NCBI RefSeq assembly: GCF_002846365.1
Contig: NZ_PJMW01000002.1
Location: forward strand, 1,612,001 to 1,676,000
Length of the DNA stretch: 64,000 bases
Reading direction: 5' to 3'
Source of the DNA: Nocardia fluminea
GTDB lineage: Bacteria > Actinomycetota > Actinomycetes > Mycobacteriales > Mycobacteriaceae
The notes beneath the pieces are model-generated. The model had not been told where the DNA came from, made no database searches, and saw only the letters and a list, made by a program, of their open reading frames with translations. Shown here one piece after another: positions 50,692 through 61,105 of this stretch. The stretch's first letter is position 1. Every line of letters starts with the position of its first letter. The translations under genes were made by a program, and so were the position numbers.

Positions 50692-52113
50692 TCAGCCGAT
50701 CCGGACGACCCCGGTGACGGTTCCCTGCCAGAGCGCGCCGCCCCGGGTGATGAGCGCGGCCATCTGCAGCGGATCCTCGGCGACGGTGCCCGGCAGCGGA
50801 ATCGAGGCGCGTACGGCGCCGGTCGCGGGGTCGAGAACGACATAGTCGAATCCGTCGAGGGGGGTTGTCGCATCGGGTCCGACGCGGCGCAACGTGTGGA
50901 TGCCGCCGTCGGCGAGCGACAGCCGGGGAACGGCCGCACTGCGTACCGGACTGTCCCACACCGGGACACAGCCGCCTGGGGTGAGGTCGACCCGGCTCAG
51001 GCCGCCACGGAAGGGCGCACTCGGCGGAGCGGCCGGGCCCGCGCCCTCCGGAACGGCCGGATACGGGTAGCCGTAGGTACTCGCGACGAAGACCGACCCA
51101 CCGATCCCGATCGGCGAATTCTCGCTGCCGCCGACGGGGACCGGCAGAGAGCAGACCTGCTCACCCGAACCAGAGCGCACCACGATGAGACGTACCCGGT
51201 CGTCGGCGTTGTCGACGACGGCGAGATATTCGTCGCCGCGCACGGGCCCGAAGTACGTCGGTGTGGAGCCGGTGCCCCAGCTGAGCTGCCCCGGTTTCCG
51301 CGCGGACCCGCGATCGTAGGCGGCACGCCAAAGAATCTCGGGTTCCCCGTCTTTCGCGCGCAGTTCGTACAGTGCGTGCGTACTGGCCACGGCCACAACA
51401 CCATTGGTCGCGGACGAGATGCTGTTGGCCACCAATTCCCCGGACGGCAGCGCCACCGTTTCGACTCGCCCGTCCCGCCCGGCGAACCCGACCACTCCGT
51501 GTCCCGTCGCGAACCAGACGTTGCCCGACCAATCGGGAACCAGCCCGGTCACGTTGTCGCCCTGCGGAACAGCGCTGCTCAGGTCCGCCTGTACGGCGGC
51601 GGTCAATCGCCAGGCACCGTCATCACCGCGGACATGGCCGACCCGCAACAGCCGCTGTCCCCCGTCGACGACCACCAGCCGATCCTCGTTGTCGAGATAG
51701 GCGTACACGCCGCCGAGCAAGCTCCCCTTGGTCAACGGCAACGAAGCGAGCGCCCCGCCGATCGGCCCCGGCGCGGCCGAGTCGAACAGGAACACCGTCG
51801 GCGTCTGCCCGGCGATGGCAGTGCACAACCCGACCACCAGACCGTCCGCACCTTCGAGCAGCGTCGGGCACGCCGCCCCGAGCGGATACACCGTGACACC
51901 GGCTCCGGGTGCGGGCCCGGCCAGCGGCGTCACATCCGAGGAGCCCGCGTCTCCGTGCATCGTCGCCGTTCCGAGTGGGCCGAGGTACGGATTGGCCGCG
52001 AGCGGTCCGGTCACCGGCGGCGCGGCCGACGCCGGACCCGACCAGGCGCACGCCGAAACGAGAGTCAGGACTGCGGCGCGGGCGAGAAGGCGGCGGCGGG
52101 TTACAGACGACAC
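50692..52113 (-). CDS. Predicted lipoprotein with beta-propeller-like body
   Basis: A 473-residue exported protein. The N-terminus TRRRLLARAAVLTLVSACAWSG combines a basic n-region, a hydrophobic core and the lipobox VSAC, so lipidation at that Cys is likely. The body consists of repeated four-stranded segments with G/D turns (GLVPDWSGNVWFATGHGVVGFAG; VAVASTHALYELRAKDGEPEILWRA; DEYLAVVDNADDRVRLIVV), the look of a PQQ/NHL-like beta-propeller. No catalytic motif is seen; binding or scaffold roles are possible. GTG start at 52113. It is divergent from a methyltransferase gene. Confidence 0.7.
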   Translation of the reverse strand: MSSVTRRRLLARAAVLTLVSACAWSGPASAAPPVTGPLAANPYLGPLGTATMHGDAGSSDVTPLAGPAPGAGVTVYPLGAACPTLLEGADGLVVGLCTAIAGQTPTVFLFDSAAPGPIGGALASLPLTKGSLLGGVYAYLDNEDRLVVVDGGQRLLRVGHVRGDDGAWRLTAAVQADLSSAVPQGDNVTGLVPDWSGNVWFATGHGVVGFAGRDGRVETVALPSGELVANSISSATNGVVAVASTHALYELRAKDGEPEILWRAAYDRGSARKPGQLSWGTGSTPTYFGPVRGDEYLAVVDNADDRVRLIVVRSGSGEQVCSLPVPVGGSENSPIGIGGSVFVASTYGYPYPAVPEGAGPAAPPSAPFRGGLSRVDLTPGGCVPVWDSPVRSAAVPRLSLADGGIHTLRRVGPDATTPLDGFDYVVLDPATGAVRASIPLPGTVAEDPLQMAALITRGGALWQGTVTGVVRIG

Positions 52114-52193
52114 GTTGTGTATCGAACCCGATTTCCGGGCCGAGAAGGAGTATTCGGATCACCCTGCGGGACTGTCGGCGTGAAAATGCCGCC

Positions 52194-52199
52194 TACGAT
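52194..52199 (+). promoter_or_regulatory. Leaderless -10 box (TACGAT)
   Basis: TACGAT is exactly at -12 to -7 of the ATG at 52206, and no ribosome site is present. Confidence 0.5.
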
Positions 52200-52205
52200 G
52201 GCGAA

Positions 52206-52844
52206 ATGACCGGGGTCAGAGTTCGCCTTCTCACCACTATCGCCGGACAGCTCGGCAATCCACACGGTGTGCTCGGGAAGGGCGTGGCGTTCGTCCTGAA
52301 TCGCGGGAACAAGCGCGCCATCGCGGCGGCGGTGGATGCCGCGGCGCCGGCCACCGGGGCAACGGTCGCCGACATCGGTTTCGGCGGCGGGGTGGGACTG
52401 GAATTGCTGCTGGCGCGCGTCGGCGCCGAGGGTGTGGTGCACGGCATCGAGCCGTCCCCGGACATGCTCGCCCGCGCCCGTGGCCGTTTCGCGGTGGAGC
52501 TCGCGGAGGGTCGCCTCGCACTCGCCGACGGCGCCCTCGCCGCGCTCCCCCTGCCCGACGCGAGCCTGCACGCGGCGATCACCGTCAACACCCTCTACTT
52601 CCTCGCCGACCTCCCGGCCGCCTGCGCCGAACTCGCCCGCGTCCTGCGACCCGGCGGCACGGCGGTGATCGGCATCGGCGATCCCGAAGCGATGGCCGAG
52701 ATGCCCTTCACCCCTTACGGATTCACTTTGCGTCCGGTCGCCGATGTCATGGCCGCCCTGAGTTCCGCCGGACTGACCGTGGAGCAGCGCACCGTGCCCA
52801 ATCGGCCGATCCCGCACCACCTGCTGATCGCCCGCAAGCCATGA
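52206..52844 (+). CDS. Class I SAM-dependent methyltransferase
   Basis: A 212-residue methyltransferase of the Methyltransf_11 type. Motif I is VADIGFGGGVGLELLLARV, and the acidic loop HGIEPSPDMLARARGRF follows. LPLPDASLHAAITVNTLYFLADLPAACAELARVLRPGGTAVIGIG forms motifs II and III. The substrate is unknown. The N-terminal helix LLTTIAGQLGNPHGVLGKGVAFVLNR is a lid typical of small-molecule or lipid/quinone methylases. It is followed after 42 nt by a TetR-controlled hydrolase gene. Confidence 0.88.
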   Translation: MTGVRVRLLTTIAGQLGNPHGVLGKGVAFVLNRGNKRAIAAAVDAAAPATGATVADIGFGGGVGLELLLARVGAEGVVHGIEPSPDMLARARGRFAVELAEGRLALADGALAALPLPDASLHAAITVNTLYFLADLPAACAELARVLRPGGTAVIGIGDPEAMAEMPFTPYGFTLRPVADVMAALSSAGLTVEQRTVPNRPIPHHLLIARKP

Positions 52845-52851
52845 ACCACTC

Positions 52852-52880
52852 TTGACCGACCGGTCGGTCATGGCTACCGT
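52852..52880 (+). promoter_or_regulatory. Promoter with 18-bp palindromic TetR operator
   Basis: TTGACC (-35, 52852-52857), a 17-bp spacer and TACCGT (-10, 52875-52880) form a near-consensus vegetative promoter, and the -10 lies at -12 to -7 of the ATG at 52887. TGACCGACCGGTCGGTCA (52853-52870) is a perfect palindrome covering the -35 and most of the spacer, a classic TetR-family operator. Confidence 0.9.
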
Positions 52881-52886
52881 CGGTCC

Positions 52887-53726
52887 ATGACACCGATCAC
52901 CGTCACCACGCGGTACGGCGAGATCGCGGTTCACCTGAGCGGATGCTCGCCCGATGCCGCGCCGGGACTGCTTCTGCTGCACGCGAATCCGGGTGACCAT
53001 CGCGACTTCGATCGGATCGTCCCCACGCTGGGCAAGACATGGGCCGTCGCCGCGATCGACTGGCCGGGCTACGGTGCGTCCACGGTCACCGACCCGGACA
53101 CCGTCACCGTCGACGCCCTCGGTGACATCGCCGTGCGGGTATCGAAATCCCTGGCGCAGCACGGTTTCGGCGCGCTCACCGTGATCGGCAACAGTGTCGG
53201 CGGCTACGCCGCGGTGCGCCTGGCCGAGCGTGCACCGGACATGGTGCGCGGGCTGGTATTGGTGCAGTCGGCCGGGTTCGCACCACTGAATCCGGTGACC
53301 GGAGCCGTGTTCCAGCTGATCGCCCAGCCCTCGGTCGCCCGGCGGTTCGTCGTCCCCCACGCGCGGCTGTATCTCGGCTCGCCTCGCAACGAGGGTGTAC
53401 GCCCACTCTTCGAGCGGGCCCGGGAGATATCCGGCGATCCGATCCGGCTCGCCGTATATCGCTGTCTCTGGCGGAGCCTGGACGACCCGCACGTCGACCT
53501 GGCCGCCGCGGCCCCACTGCTGCCCGGCCTCCCCGTCCAGATCGTCTGGGGCCGCGACGACCCCACCAACCCCTGGCTGCTGAACCGGCGCCGCATCACC
53601 CGAGCCCTGCCGGACGCACCGGTCGTGCTGCTACCGACCCGGCACGAACCGTTCGCACAGGCGCCCGAGCTGTTCCTCGACGCCGTGCGCGAGTTCCTCA
53701 CCGGCTGTGCTGGAATGCGGCGATGA
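52887..53726 (+). CDS. Alpha/beta hydrolase
   Basis: A 279-residue alpha/beta-hydrolase fold protein. The oxyanion region is LLLHANPGDHRDFDRIVPTL (where HG is more usual). The nucleophile elbow is VIGNSVGGYAAVRLAERAP with Ser. The Asp lies in IVWGRDDPTNPWLL, and the base His in LLPTRHEPFAQAPELF. The substrate is unknown; esterase, lactonase or C-C hydrolase roles are all possible. It is under the palindromic operator and overlaps the tetR gene that follows (ATGA). Confidence 0.88.
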   Translation: MTPITVTTRYGEIAVHLSGCSPDAAPGLLLLHANPGDHRDFDRIVPTLGKTWAVAAIDWPGYGASTVTDPDTVTVDALGDIAVRVSKSLAQHGFGALTVIGNSVGGYAAVRLAERAPDMVRGLVLVQSAGFAPLNPVTGAVFQLIAQPSVARRFVVPHARLYLGSPRNEGVRPLFERAREISGDPIRLAVYRCLWRSLDDPHVDLAAAAPLLPGLPVQIVWGRDDPTNPWLLNRRRITRALPDAPVVLLPTRHEPFAQAPELFLDAVREFLTGCAGMRR

Positions 53727-54259
53727 GATCCGCCGAACCCGGGCGCCGCGCCCTCCTGAACGCGGGCAGGCAGTTACTGGCCACCGAGAATCTGAGCAAG
53801 CTTTCGGTCAACGCGATCGCGGCCGAGGCAAAGATGGCCAAGGGCAGCTTCTACCAGCACTGGCCGAGCCGGGAGTCCTACATACTCGCGCTCCACCGCG
53901 CCTTCCACGACGATCTCGACGATCAGGTCAGCGCGGCGACCGCCGATCTCCCGCCCGGCGAGGCACGCCTCACGGCCGGCATCGCCGCCTACCTCGACGG
54001 CTGCCTCGCCGCCCCCGCGACAAAGGGCCTATTAGTACAGGCCAGAACCGACGCGGGCCTGGCCACCGAGGTGAACGCCCGCAACGCCGCCGCCGCCGAA
54101 CTGCTCGCCGCGAACCTCACGGCGATGGGCTGGTCCGACGCGGCGCCCGTCGCCGCCCTGTTGGTAGCGGCGATAGCCGAGACCGCGCTACTCGAGCTGG
54201 ACTCACAGTCCCCACGGCCGGAGCTGCGCGCGGCCCTGCTCCGGCTCGCTCGTCACTGA
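53723..54259 (+). CDS. TetR/AcrR-family regulator of the hydrolase operon
   Basis: A 178-residue TetR protein. The DNA-binding part is GRRALLNAGRQLLATENLSKLSVNAIAAEAKMAKGSFYQHWPSRESYILAL. The C-terminal helices include RLTAGIAAYLDGCLAAPATKGLLVQ. The gene overlaps the hydrolase gene by four bases, so both come from the promoter at 52852-52880. Binding of this protein to the 18-bp palindrome there would give negative autoregulation. Confidence 0.9.
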   Translation: MRSAEPGRRALLNAGRQLLATENLSKLSVNAIAAEAKMAKGSFYQHWPSRESYILALHRAFHDDLDDQVSAATADLPPGEARLTAGIAAYLDGCLAAPATKGLLVQARTDAGLATEVNARNAAAAELLAANLTAMGWSDAAPVAALLVAAIAETALLELDSQSPRPELRAALLRLARH

Positions 54260-54274
54260 CCCCGGAAACGACAG

Positions 54275-54303
54275 AAGGCCCGATCCGGAAGGATCGAGCC
54301 TTT
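54275..54303 (+). terminator. Terminator between tetR and tRNA-Leu
   Basis: GAAGGC-C-CGATCC (54275-54286) pairs with GGATCG-A-GCCTTT (54291-54303) around a GGAA tetraloop, with one internal mismatch. It follows the tetR stop by 15 nt and also lies just beyond the 3' end of the tRNA, so it can serve both strands. Confidence 0.75.
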
Positions 54304-54310
54304 AGTCTTG

Positions 54311-54393
54311 TGGGCGAAGGGGGACTTGAACCCCCACGTCCTTACGGACACTGGCACCTGAAGCCAGCGCGTCTGCCATTCCGCCACTCGCCC
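54311..54393 (-). tRNA. tRNA-Leu (anticodon CAG)
   Basis: Read on the minus strand, an 83-nt class II tRNA. The acceptor GGGCGAG pairs with TTCGCCC with a final G-U. The anticodon stem CTGGC/GCCAG holds the loop TTCAGGT with anticodon CAG. A long variable arm (TGTCCGTAAGGACG) marks leucine, and the T-arm is GGGGGTTCAAGTCCCCC. The 3' CCA is not encoded. Position before fhaA matches the mycobacterial leucine tRNA near the pknB cluster. Confidence 0.97.
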
Positions 54394-54612
54394 GAGCGAC
54401 TGGAAAAATCTAACATGCCCCGCGGGCGAAAATAAAATCGATTCCCTGACCTGCGGCGATGCCGTGGAAACGGGCGTGGGAACCGGGGGGCGCCGCCGGG
54501 AGTTACCCAGGTAGAGGATCGTGGATATCATGCAAGGAACGTGGTCGGGTCCGGACACGCCGTAACCAGCGTGTCGAGGAGGGCGGACACGCGCACCGAA
54601 GGGAGGGCTGTG

Positions 54613-56040
54613 ATGGGCATCGTGTCGAGATTCGAACGTCGCTTGCAGGGCGCTGTCGGTGACGTGTTCGCGAGGGTGTTCGGCGGCAGCGTGGTTCCCC
54701 AGGAGGTGGAGGCCGCGCTCCAGCAAGAAGCCGCAGATCAGATCCAGGATCTGGAGGGCGGGCACCGTCTCGCGCCGAACAGTTACGTGATCACGATCAA
54801 CGAAACCGATCACGGCAAGCTCGACGCCGATCACGACCTGACAACCAAGGCGTTCGCCAAACATCTGCAGGATTACATCCGCGAGCAGGGCTGGCAGACC
54901 TACGGCGAAGTACACGTGGCGTTCGAGGCATCACCTACGCTGCACACCGGAATGTTCAGAGCGAGCGGCCGCGTCGACCCCGACGCCGGTCGCGGGACGG
55001 CCCCACCTCGCCCCGGACCGCCACAACGACCCGCACACCCGCAACCAGGAGCTGGCCCCATGACGCATAACTCAGGCTACGAGCCAAGCCGAGAGCCCGC
55101 GGAGTCCGATCCACGCAACCGCGGGTACGCACCGCCGCCCGCCGGCGCGCCAGGGGCTTCCTATCCGGCCGACGATTACGGCCGTGGTGGTGGTTACGGC
55201 GCGCCCGAGGCGCAGCCCGGATACGGCGACGCCTACGGCCAGCAGGGTGGCGACTACCAGAACGGCTACGACCCCGCCGCGCCCGCGCAGCAGGGCTACG
55301 GCCAGCAGGCCGGCTACGGCGCCGCGCCCGCGTACGGCGAGCCCGGTTACGACCAGCAGGGCGGGTACGGCCAGCAGGCCTACAGCCAGCAGGGCGGGTA
55401 CGGCGCGCCGGGCGGCCAGGCCGGTTACGCCGAGCCCGCCTACGACCAGCAGGGTGGGTACGGCCAGCAGGGCTACGCCGAACCCCAGCAGCAGGGCTAC
55501 GGACAGCAGGCCGGCTACGGCCAGCAGGGCTACGCCGATCCGGGCTACGACCAGCAGGGTGGGTACGGCCAGCAGGGCTACGCCGAACCCCAGCAGCAGG
55601 GCTACGGCCAGCAGGGTTACGGCGCGCAACCCGGTTACGCCGAGCCCGCCTACGGCCAGGAGGAGCAGGGCGGCTACGCCCAGCCGGCCGCCGGATACGG
55701 TCAGCAGGGCTACGGCCAGCAGCAGGGCGCGGGCTACGGCGCCGCCCAGTCGAGCTACTCGGCCACGCTCCAGCTCGACGACGGCAGCGGCCGCACCTAC
55801 GCGCTGCGCGAGGGTTCCAACATCATCGGCCGCGGCCAGGACGCCCACTTCCGGCTACCCGACACGGGGGTGTCGCGTCGCCATATCGAGGTGCGCTGGG
55901 ACGGCCAGACGGCCATGCTCTCGGACCTCGGTTCGACCAACGGAACGCTCGTCAACGGTTCCCCCGTGCAGGATTGGCAGCTCGCCGACGGCGACGTCAT
56001 CCGGGCCGGACATTCCGAGATCCTGATCCGGATCGTCTGA
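54613..56040 (+). CDS. fhaA: FHA-domain protein FhaA
   Basis: A 475-residue regulator of cell-wall synthesis, substrate and partner of PknB in M. tuberculosis (Rv0020c). Residues 1-125 are the DUF3662 domain ([25 protein letters not shown]...[28 protein letters not shown]). Residues about 190-380 form a Gly/Tyr/Gln/Pro low-complexity linker of GYGQQ and GYAEP units. The C-terminal FHA domain ([36 protein letters not shown]...[12 protein letters not shown]) carries the phosphothreonine-binding Arg, Ser-Arg-Arg-His and Asn residues. ATG at 54613 follows GGGAGG. Confidence 0.95.
   Translation: MGIVSRFERRLQGAVGDVFARVFGGSVVPQEVEAALQQEAADQIQDLEGGHRLAPNSYVITINETDHGKLDADHDLTTKAFAKHLQDYIREQGWQTYGEVHVAFEASPTLHTGMFRASGRVDPDAGRGTAPPRPGPPQRPAHPQPGAGPMTHNSGYEPSREPAESDPRNRGYAPPPAGAPGASYPADDYGRGGGYGAPEAQPGYGDAYGQQGGDYQNGYDPAAPAQQGYGQQAGYGAAPAYGEPGYDQQGGYGQQAYSQQGGYGAPGGQAGYAEPAYDQQGGYGQQGYAEPQQQGYGQQAGYGQQGYADPGYDQQGGYGQQGYAEPQQQGYGQQGYGAQPGYAEPAYGQEEQGGYAQPAAGYGQQGYGQQQGAGYGAAQSSYSATLQLDDGSGRTYALREGSNIIGRGQDAHFRLPDTGVSRRHIEVRWDGQTAMLSDLGSTNGTLVNGSPVQDWQLADGDVIRAGHSEILIRIV
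55441..55607 (+). repeat. Perfect 62-nt direct repeat inside fhaA
   Basis: The 62 bases at 55441-55502 recur exactly at 55546-55607, a 105-nt (35-codon) period, within the region coding for [10 protein letters not shown] repeats. Identity at synonymous positions points to recent duplication or conversion, so linker length may vary between strains. Confidence 0.85.
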
Positions 56041-56208
56041 TCCCGTAAGCTGCGCGGTGCACGTCACGAGTCGACGCTGTCGGCTCTATGATGCTGCCAT
56101 TACACGCACGGTCCCGACCTCGGGGCCCGCAAGCCAGCACGCTGGTGGGGGTGGTTCGCCCCGCACCTGCCGTACCGACGTACCCGGGCGAACAGGAGGT
56201 GGAACGCC

Positions 56209-56685
56209 GTGCAGGGATTGATCCTGCAATTGACCCGCGCGGGGTTCCTGCTGCTGCTCTGGTTGTTCGTCTGGGCCGTTCTGCGGACCTTGCGCAGCGA
56301 TATCTACGCGGCATCCGGCATACGGATACAGCCGAGGGCAACCCGCGCAAATCGCGGATCCATCGGTCTGCCCTCCTTCAGCCGAAGCCAGAAGGGCGCC
56401 AAGTATCTAGTGGTGACTCATGGTTCACTCGCCGGCACTCGAATCACCCTCGGCACGCAACCGGTTCTCATCGGACGCGCCGACGATTCCACGCTGGTAC
56501 TCACCGACGACTACGCCTCGACCAGGCACGCGCGACTGTCTCAGCGTGGTGACGACTGGTACGTGGAAGACCTCGGTTCCACCAACGGCACATACCTAGA
56601 CCGCGCGAAAGTCACCACCGCCGTCCGTGTTCCGCTCGGCACTCCGGTGCGAGTCGGCAAAACAGTGATCGAGCTGCGATCGTGA
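56209..56685 (+). CDS. fhaB: FHA-domain protein FhaB (FipA)
   Basis: A 158-residue membrane-anchored FHA protein. One N-terminal helix (LILQLTRAGFLLLLWLFVWAVLRTL) is followed by a basic linker and an FHA domain ([57 protein letters not shown]) with the phosphopeptide-binding Arg, Ser-Thr-Arg-His and Asn. In mycobacteria FhaB/FipA binds phosphorylated FtsZ/FtsQ partners and links PknA signalling to division. GTG at 56209 has AGGAGG 8 nt upstream. Its stop overlaps the pstP start (GTGA). Confidence 0.95.
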   Translation: MQGLILQLTRAGFLLLLWLFVWAVLRTLRSDIYAASGIRIQPRATRANRGSIGLPSFSRSQKGAKYLVVTHGSLAGTRITLGTQPVLIGRADDSTLVLTDDYASTRHARLSQRGDDWYVEDLGSTNGTYLDRAKVTTAVRVPLGTPVRVGKTVIELRS

Positions 56686-58127
56686 CACTTGTTCTGCGCT
56701 ACACCGCGCGAAGCGACCGCGGACTCGTCCGGGGCAACAACGAAGATTCGGTCTACGCGGGCGCACGCCTGCTAGCGCTGGCCGACGGCATGGGTGGGCA
56801 CGCCGCCGGAGAAGTGGCCTCCCAGTTGATGATCGCCGCGCTGGCGCATCTCGACGACGACGAGCCAGGCGACGACATCCTCGGCAAGCTCGACCACGCC
56901 ACGCATTCGGGCAACGCCGCCATCGCCGATCACGTCGAGGCCGAACCCGAACTCGACGGCATGGGCACCACGCTCACCGCCATCCTGTTCGCGGGCCGCA
57001 AACTCGGCCTGGTCCACATCGGCGACTCGCGTGCCTATCTGCTGCGCGACGGCGAACTCGCCCAGATCACCCGCGACGACACCTTCGTGCAGTCGCTGGT
57101 CGACGAGGGCCGGATCACCGCCGAACAGGCCCACACCCATCCCCAGCGTTCGCTGATCATGCGTGCCCTCACCGGCAACGAGATCGAGCCGACGCTGATC
57201 ATGCGCGAAGCCCGCGCCGGTGATCGTTATCTGCTGTGCTCCGACGGACTTTCGGACGTGGTGAGTGACGAGACCATCGGCAACACCATGCGCGAGGGCA
57301 ACACCGACGAGTGCGCCGACCGGCTCATCGAACTGGCGCTGCGCAGCGGTGGCCCCGACAATGTGACCGTGGTCGTCGCCGATGTGATCGACCTCGACTA
57401 CGGGCAGAGCCACCCGATTCTCGCGGGCGCCGCCTCCACCGAGGAGGAAGAGGACTCCCCGCCGCCGAACACCGCCGCGGGGCGTGCCGCCGCCATGCGC
57501 CCGCCGCGGGCGCAACCACGCCGGGCCGCCGCCGCACCGCCGCCGCCGGAGACCAAGTCACACAAGCTGCGCTGGCTGCTGCTGTCGCTGGCGTTGATCG
57601 CCGCGGTCGCCGTCGGACTCGTGGTGGGCTACAAGATGATTCGCAGCAACTACTACGTGGGCGCCGACAACGACAAGGTGGTCGTGATGCGCGGCCTGCC
57701 CGGTTCGATCCTCGGCTACTCGATCCACGATGTGGAGCTGTCGGGCTGCGTGAACAACAAGAGCGAACTCACGCTCGTCGAGGTGGGCAAGTCCGCGCCG
57801 AACGGGTGCAAGGCGCTGACGGTCGGTGACCTCAAGCAGACCGGGCGCGATCAGGTGCAGAAGGGCCTGCCGCCGGATTCGCTGGACAAGGCGCGCGGCA
57901 GCATGAAGGTGCTGGCGCAGAACGAGCTCCTGCCGCCGTGCCCGAAGAAGGAATCGGTACCGCAGCCCGGCGTGCTGCCGCCCGAGCAGACCCCCGTGAA
58001 CCCCGGCGGCGCACCCACCCCCGGCCCCGACCAGCCTGCGACACCGACCACGACCCCGGCCCCCACCACGACCGTCCCTCCGACAACCCCGCAGATCTCA
58101 GGGGAGAACTGCCGGGTGACGGACTGA
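56682..58127 (+). CDS. pstP: PP2C-type Ser/Thr phosphatase PstP
   Basis: A 481-residue membrane phosphatase that reverses PknA/PknB phosphorylation. The PP2C domain is residues 1-240: [94 protein letters not shown] and [13 protein letters not shown], with all metal-binding Asp residues. A linker rich in Pro/Arg/Ala follows. One membrane helix comes next ([25 protein letters not shown]), then an extracytoplasmic domain and a Pro/Thr-rich tail. The start overlaps fhaB and the stop overlaps rodA by one base. Confidence 0.97.
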   Translation: MTLVLRYTARSDRGLVRGNNEDSVYAGARLLALADGMGGHAAGEVASQLMIAALAHLDDDEPGDDILGKLDHATHSGNAAIADHVEAEPELDGMGTTLTAILFAGRKLGLVHIGDSRAYLLRDGELAQITRDDTFVQSLVDEGRITAEQAHTHPQRSLIMRALTGNEIEPTLIMREARAGDRYLLCSDGLSDVVSDETIGNTMREGNTDECADRLIELALRSGGPDNVTVVVADVIDLDYGQSHPILAGAASTEEEEDSPPPNTAAGRAAAMRPPRAQPRRAAAAPPPPETKSHKLRWLLLSLALIAAVAVGLVVGYKMIRSNYYVGADNDKVVVMRGLPGSILGYSIHDVELSGCVNNKSELTLVEVGKSAPNGCKALTVGDLKQTGRDQVQKGLPPDSLDKARGSMKVLAQNELLPPCPKKESVPQPGVLPPEQTPVNPGGAPTPGPDQPATPTTTPAPTTTVPPTTPQISGENCRVTD

Positions 58128-59599
58128 TGTCCGCACCGCCACCGCCGTCGGCTGGGGCGTTCCCCAGTCCGCCTGGTGGATTCGCGCCCGCGCCGCCGCC
58201 GTCGACGCGACGCAACCAGGAGTTGCTGCTGCTGGCGGGCGCGGCGGGCATCACGACGGTGTCGCTGTTCATCGTCGAGGCGAGCCAGGAACAGTCGATC
58301 ACCACCGACATCGCCAAGTACGGGGTGGCGTTCCTCGCGCTGTTCGGCATCGCCCATCTCGCGGTGCGCCGGTTCGCGCCGTTCGCCGACCCGCTCCTGC
58401 TACCGATCGTGGCGCTGCTCAACGGATTGGGGCTGGTGCTGATCCACCGGCTCGATCTCGCCGAAGCGCAGAAGGCGGCGTACGACGCGACATCGGTCCC
58501 CTCCCCCGACGCCAACCAGCAGATCATGTGGACCGGCCTCGGCATCGTGGTGTTCATCAGCCTGCTCATCGTCTTGCGGGACTACCGCACGCTGGCGCGC
58601 TACACCTACACCCTAGGCCTGGTCGGCCTGGTCGCGCTGGCGATTCCGGCACTGCTGCCGAGCCGGTTCTCCGAAGTCAACGGCGCCAAGATCTGGATCA
58701 GGCTGCCCGGATTCAGCATGCAGCCGGGCGAATTCGCGAAGATCCTGCTGATCATTTTCTTCGCGGGCGTGCTGGTGGCCAAGCGCGACCTGTTCACCGC
58801 GGCGGGCAAGCACTTCCTCGGCATGGAATGGCCGCGACCCCGTGACATGGGCCCGATCCTGATCGTGTGGATCGTCTGCATCGGCGTGCTCGTACTCGAA
58901 AAGGACCTCGGCACTTCGCTGCTCATCTTCGGCACGGTGCTGGTGATGATCTACATCGCCACCGAACGCGTCGGCTGGCTGATCATCGGCGGCGGTCTGC
59001 TCGCGCTCGGATTCGTGTTCGCCTACCAGCTGTTCGGGCACGTGCGCGTGCGCGTGGACACCTGGCTGAACCCGTTCGACGACTATCACAACACCGGGTA
59101 CCAGATCTCGCAGTCGATGTTCGGGTTCGCCACCGGCGGGCTCGCGGGGACCGGCCTCGGCAGCGGACGACCACAGCAGGTGCCCTTCGCCAAGACCGAC
59201 TTCATCGTCACCACCATCGGCGAGGAACTGGGCCTGATCGGGCTCACCGCGGTGCTGATGCTGTTCCTGATCTTCATCGTCCGCGGGCTGCGCACCGCGC
59301 TGGCCGTGCGCGACAGCTTCGGCAAGCTGCTCGCGGCGGGCCTGTCGTTCACCATCGCGATCCAGATCTTCGTGGTCGTCGGCGGTGTCACCAAACTGAT
59401 TCCACTCACCGGTCTGACCACGCCGTTCATTTCCTACGGCGGTTCGTCGCTGCTGGCGAACTACGCGCTGCTCGGGCTGTTGATCAAGATCTCCGATGCG
59501 GCCCGCGCACCGGCACCGACTCGTAAGCGCCCGCCGGCCCCGATCGCCGACGCGGCCACGGAAATGGTCCGCAGGCCGGAAAGCAGGGCGAGCGAATGA
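58127..59599 (+). CDS. rodA: SEDS peptidoglycan glycosyltransferase RodA/FtsW
   Basis: A 490-residue SEDS protein with about 10-12 spans that polymerises lipid II together with the PBP encoded next. A Pro-rich cytosolic start ([24 protein letters not shown]) is followed by the membrane domain. Family hallmarks are [51 protein letters not shown], the catalytic-loop segment [45 protein letters not shown], and [29 protein letters not shown] at 58127 shares a base with the pstP stop (TGATG). Confidence 0.95.
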   Translation: MSAPPPPSAGAFPSPPGGFAPAPPPSTRRNQELLLLAGAAGITTVSLFIVEASQEQSITTDIAKYGVAFLALFGIAHLAVRRFAPFADPLLLPIVALLNGLGLVLIHRLDLAEAQKAAYDATSVPSPDANQQIMWTGLGIVVFISLLIVLRDYRTLARYTYTLGLVGLVALAIPALLPSRFSEVNGAKIWIRLPGFSMQPGEFAKILLIIFFAGVLVAKRDLFTAAGKHFLGMEWPRPRDMGPILIVWIVCIGVLVLEKDLGTSLLIFGTVLVMIYIATERVGWLIIGGGLLALGFVFAYQLFGHVRVRVDTWLNPFDDYHNTGYQISQSMFGFATGGLAGTGLGSGRPQQVPFAKTDFIVTTIGEELGLIGLTAVLMLFLIFIVRGLRTALAVRDSFGKLLAAGLSFTIAIQIFVVVGGVTKLIPLTGLTTPFISYGGSSLLANYALLGLLIKISDAARAPAPTRKRPPAPIADAATEMVRRPESRASE

Positions 59600-61068
59600 A
59601 CACACCTCTGCGTCGCGTCGCCGTCGCCGTGATGGTGATGGTGGTGGCGTTGCTCGTGAACGCGACCTACCTGCAGGTGGTCAAGGCCGACGATCTGCGC
59701 AGCGATCCGCGCAACTCGCGGGTCCTGCTCGACGAGTACTCGCGCCAGCGTGGTCAGATCTCCGCGGGCGGCACCGTGCTCGCCGGCTCCGTCGCGACCG
59801 ACGACCGGTACAAGTACCTGCGCGAATACCCCTCCGATCCCTCGGCGTACGCGCCGGTCACGGGCTTCTACTCGATGCAGTACGGCAAGACCGGGCTCGA
59901 ACTGGCCGAGGACCCGCTGCTCTCGGGCAACGACTCGAGCCTGTTCGGCCGCAGACTCATCGACATGTTCTCCGGCCGCGATCCGCGCGGCGCGAACGTG
60001 CTCACCACGCTGAATCCGATGATGCAGCAGGTCGCCTACGAGCAGATGACGTCGAAGGGCTACACCGGCGCCGTCGTGGCGATCGAGCCGAGCACCGGCA
60101 AGATCCTGACCATGGTCTCCACGCCCAGCTACGACCCCAACGAGCTGTCTGGCCACGACGGTGCGGCGGGGCGCGCGGCCTGGGAACGGTTGAGCACCGA
60201 TCCGAGTCAGCCGATGCTCAATCGCGCCGTCTCGCAGACCTATCCGCCGGGGTCGACCTTCAAGACCATCGTCACCGCGGCCGCGCTGTCCAACGGTGTC
60301 GCCGGTCCGAACGACCAGTTCACCGCCGCGCCGAACATCACCCTGCCCGGGACCAGCACCACGCTGGAGAACTACAACGGCTCCACCTGCGGTGACCAGG
60401 CGACGGCCAGCCTCTACGAAGCGTTCCGCCGCTCGTGCAACACCGCGTTCGTCGAACTCGGGGTGAAGGTCGGCGCGGCCAAGCTCAAGGACGAGGCCGC
60501 CGCGTTCGGCATCGGAGTCGAGGACCCGCCCGGTGTGCCCATCCCGGTGGCCGAGTCGACCGTCGGCCCGATTCCGGACAACGCCGCGCTCGGCCAGTCG
60601 AGCATCGGTCAGCGCGATGTATCGATGACGCCGCTCAATGTCGCGGTGATCGCCGCGACCATCGCCAACGGCGGCACCAGGATGCAGCCGTATCTGGTGG
60701 ATCAGACCCAGGCGCCCGATCTGTCGGAGCTCAGCAAGACCAAACCGGTCAGCATCGGGCAGGCGGTGAGCCCCCAGGTAGCCTCGACCCTGACCGATCT
60801 GATGGTCGCCTCGGAGGCCAATACCGCGGGCGGCGGCCGGTCGCCGTACCAGATCGCGTCCAAGACCGGAACCGCCGAACACGGCAGTAATCCCCGTAAC
60901 ACCCCGCCACACGCCTGGTATATGGCCTTCGCGCCCGCACAGAACCCGAAGATCGCCATCGCGGTGATCGTCGAGAACGGCGGCGATCGGGCGCTGGCGG
61001 CCACCGGCGGTTCGGTAGCCGCGCCGATCGCCAGGTCGGTACTGGACGCGGGCCTGGCAGGGGGCTGA
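59596..61068 (+). CDS. pbpA: Penicillin-binding protein PbpA (class B transpeptidase)
   Basis: A 490-residue class B PBP with a short cytosolic start and one membrane anchor ([25 protein letters not shown]). The pedestal includes [14 protein letters not shown]. The transpeptidase motifs are S-x-x-K in [18 protein letters not shown]-x-N in [14 protein letters not shown], and K-T-G in [11 protein letters not shown]. It crosslinks peptidoglycan during septation in mycobacteria, working with the adjacent SEDS protein and under control of PknA/PknB. The start overlaps rodA (ATGA). Confidence 0.97.
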   Translation: MNTPLRRVAVAVMVMVVALLVNATYLQVVKADDLRSDPRNSRVLLDEYSRQRGQISAGGTVLAGSVATDDRYKYLREYPSDPSAYAPVTGFYSMQYGKTGLELAEDPLLSGNDSSLFGRRLIDMFSGRDPRGANVLTTLNPMMQQVAYEQMTSKGYTGAVVAIEPSTGKILTMVSTPSYDPNELSGHDGAAGRAAWERLSTDPSQPMLNRAVSQTYPPGSTFKTIVTAAALSNGVAGPNDQFTAAPNITLPGTSTTLENYNGSTCGDQATASLYEAFRRSCNTAFVELGVKVGAAKLKDEAAAFGIGVEDPPGVPIPVAESTVGPIPDNAALGQSSIGQRDVSMTPLNVAVIAATIANGGTRMQPYLVDQTQAPDLSELSKTKPVSIGQAVSPQVASTLTDLMVASEANTAGGGRSPYQIASKTGTAEHGSNPRNTPPHAWYMAFAPAQNPKIAIAVIVENGGDRALAATGGSVAAPIARSVLDAGLAGG

Positions 61069-61105
61069 ACGAAATGAGTGTGCGAGTGACAACACGGGGG
61101 CCCCG

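Noticed and set aside
55140..55740. CRISPR or VNTR outside a gene
   Set aside because: The repeats are in frame within fhaA and encode its GYGQQ linker.
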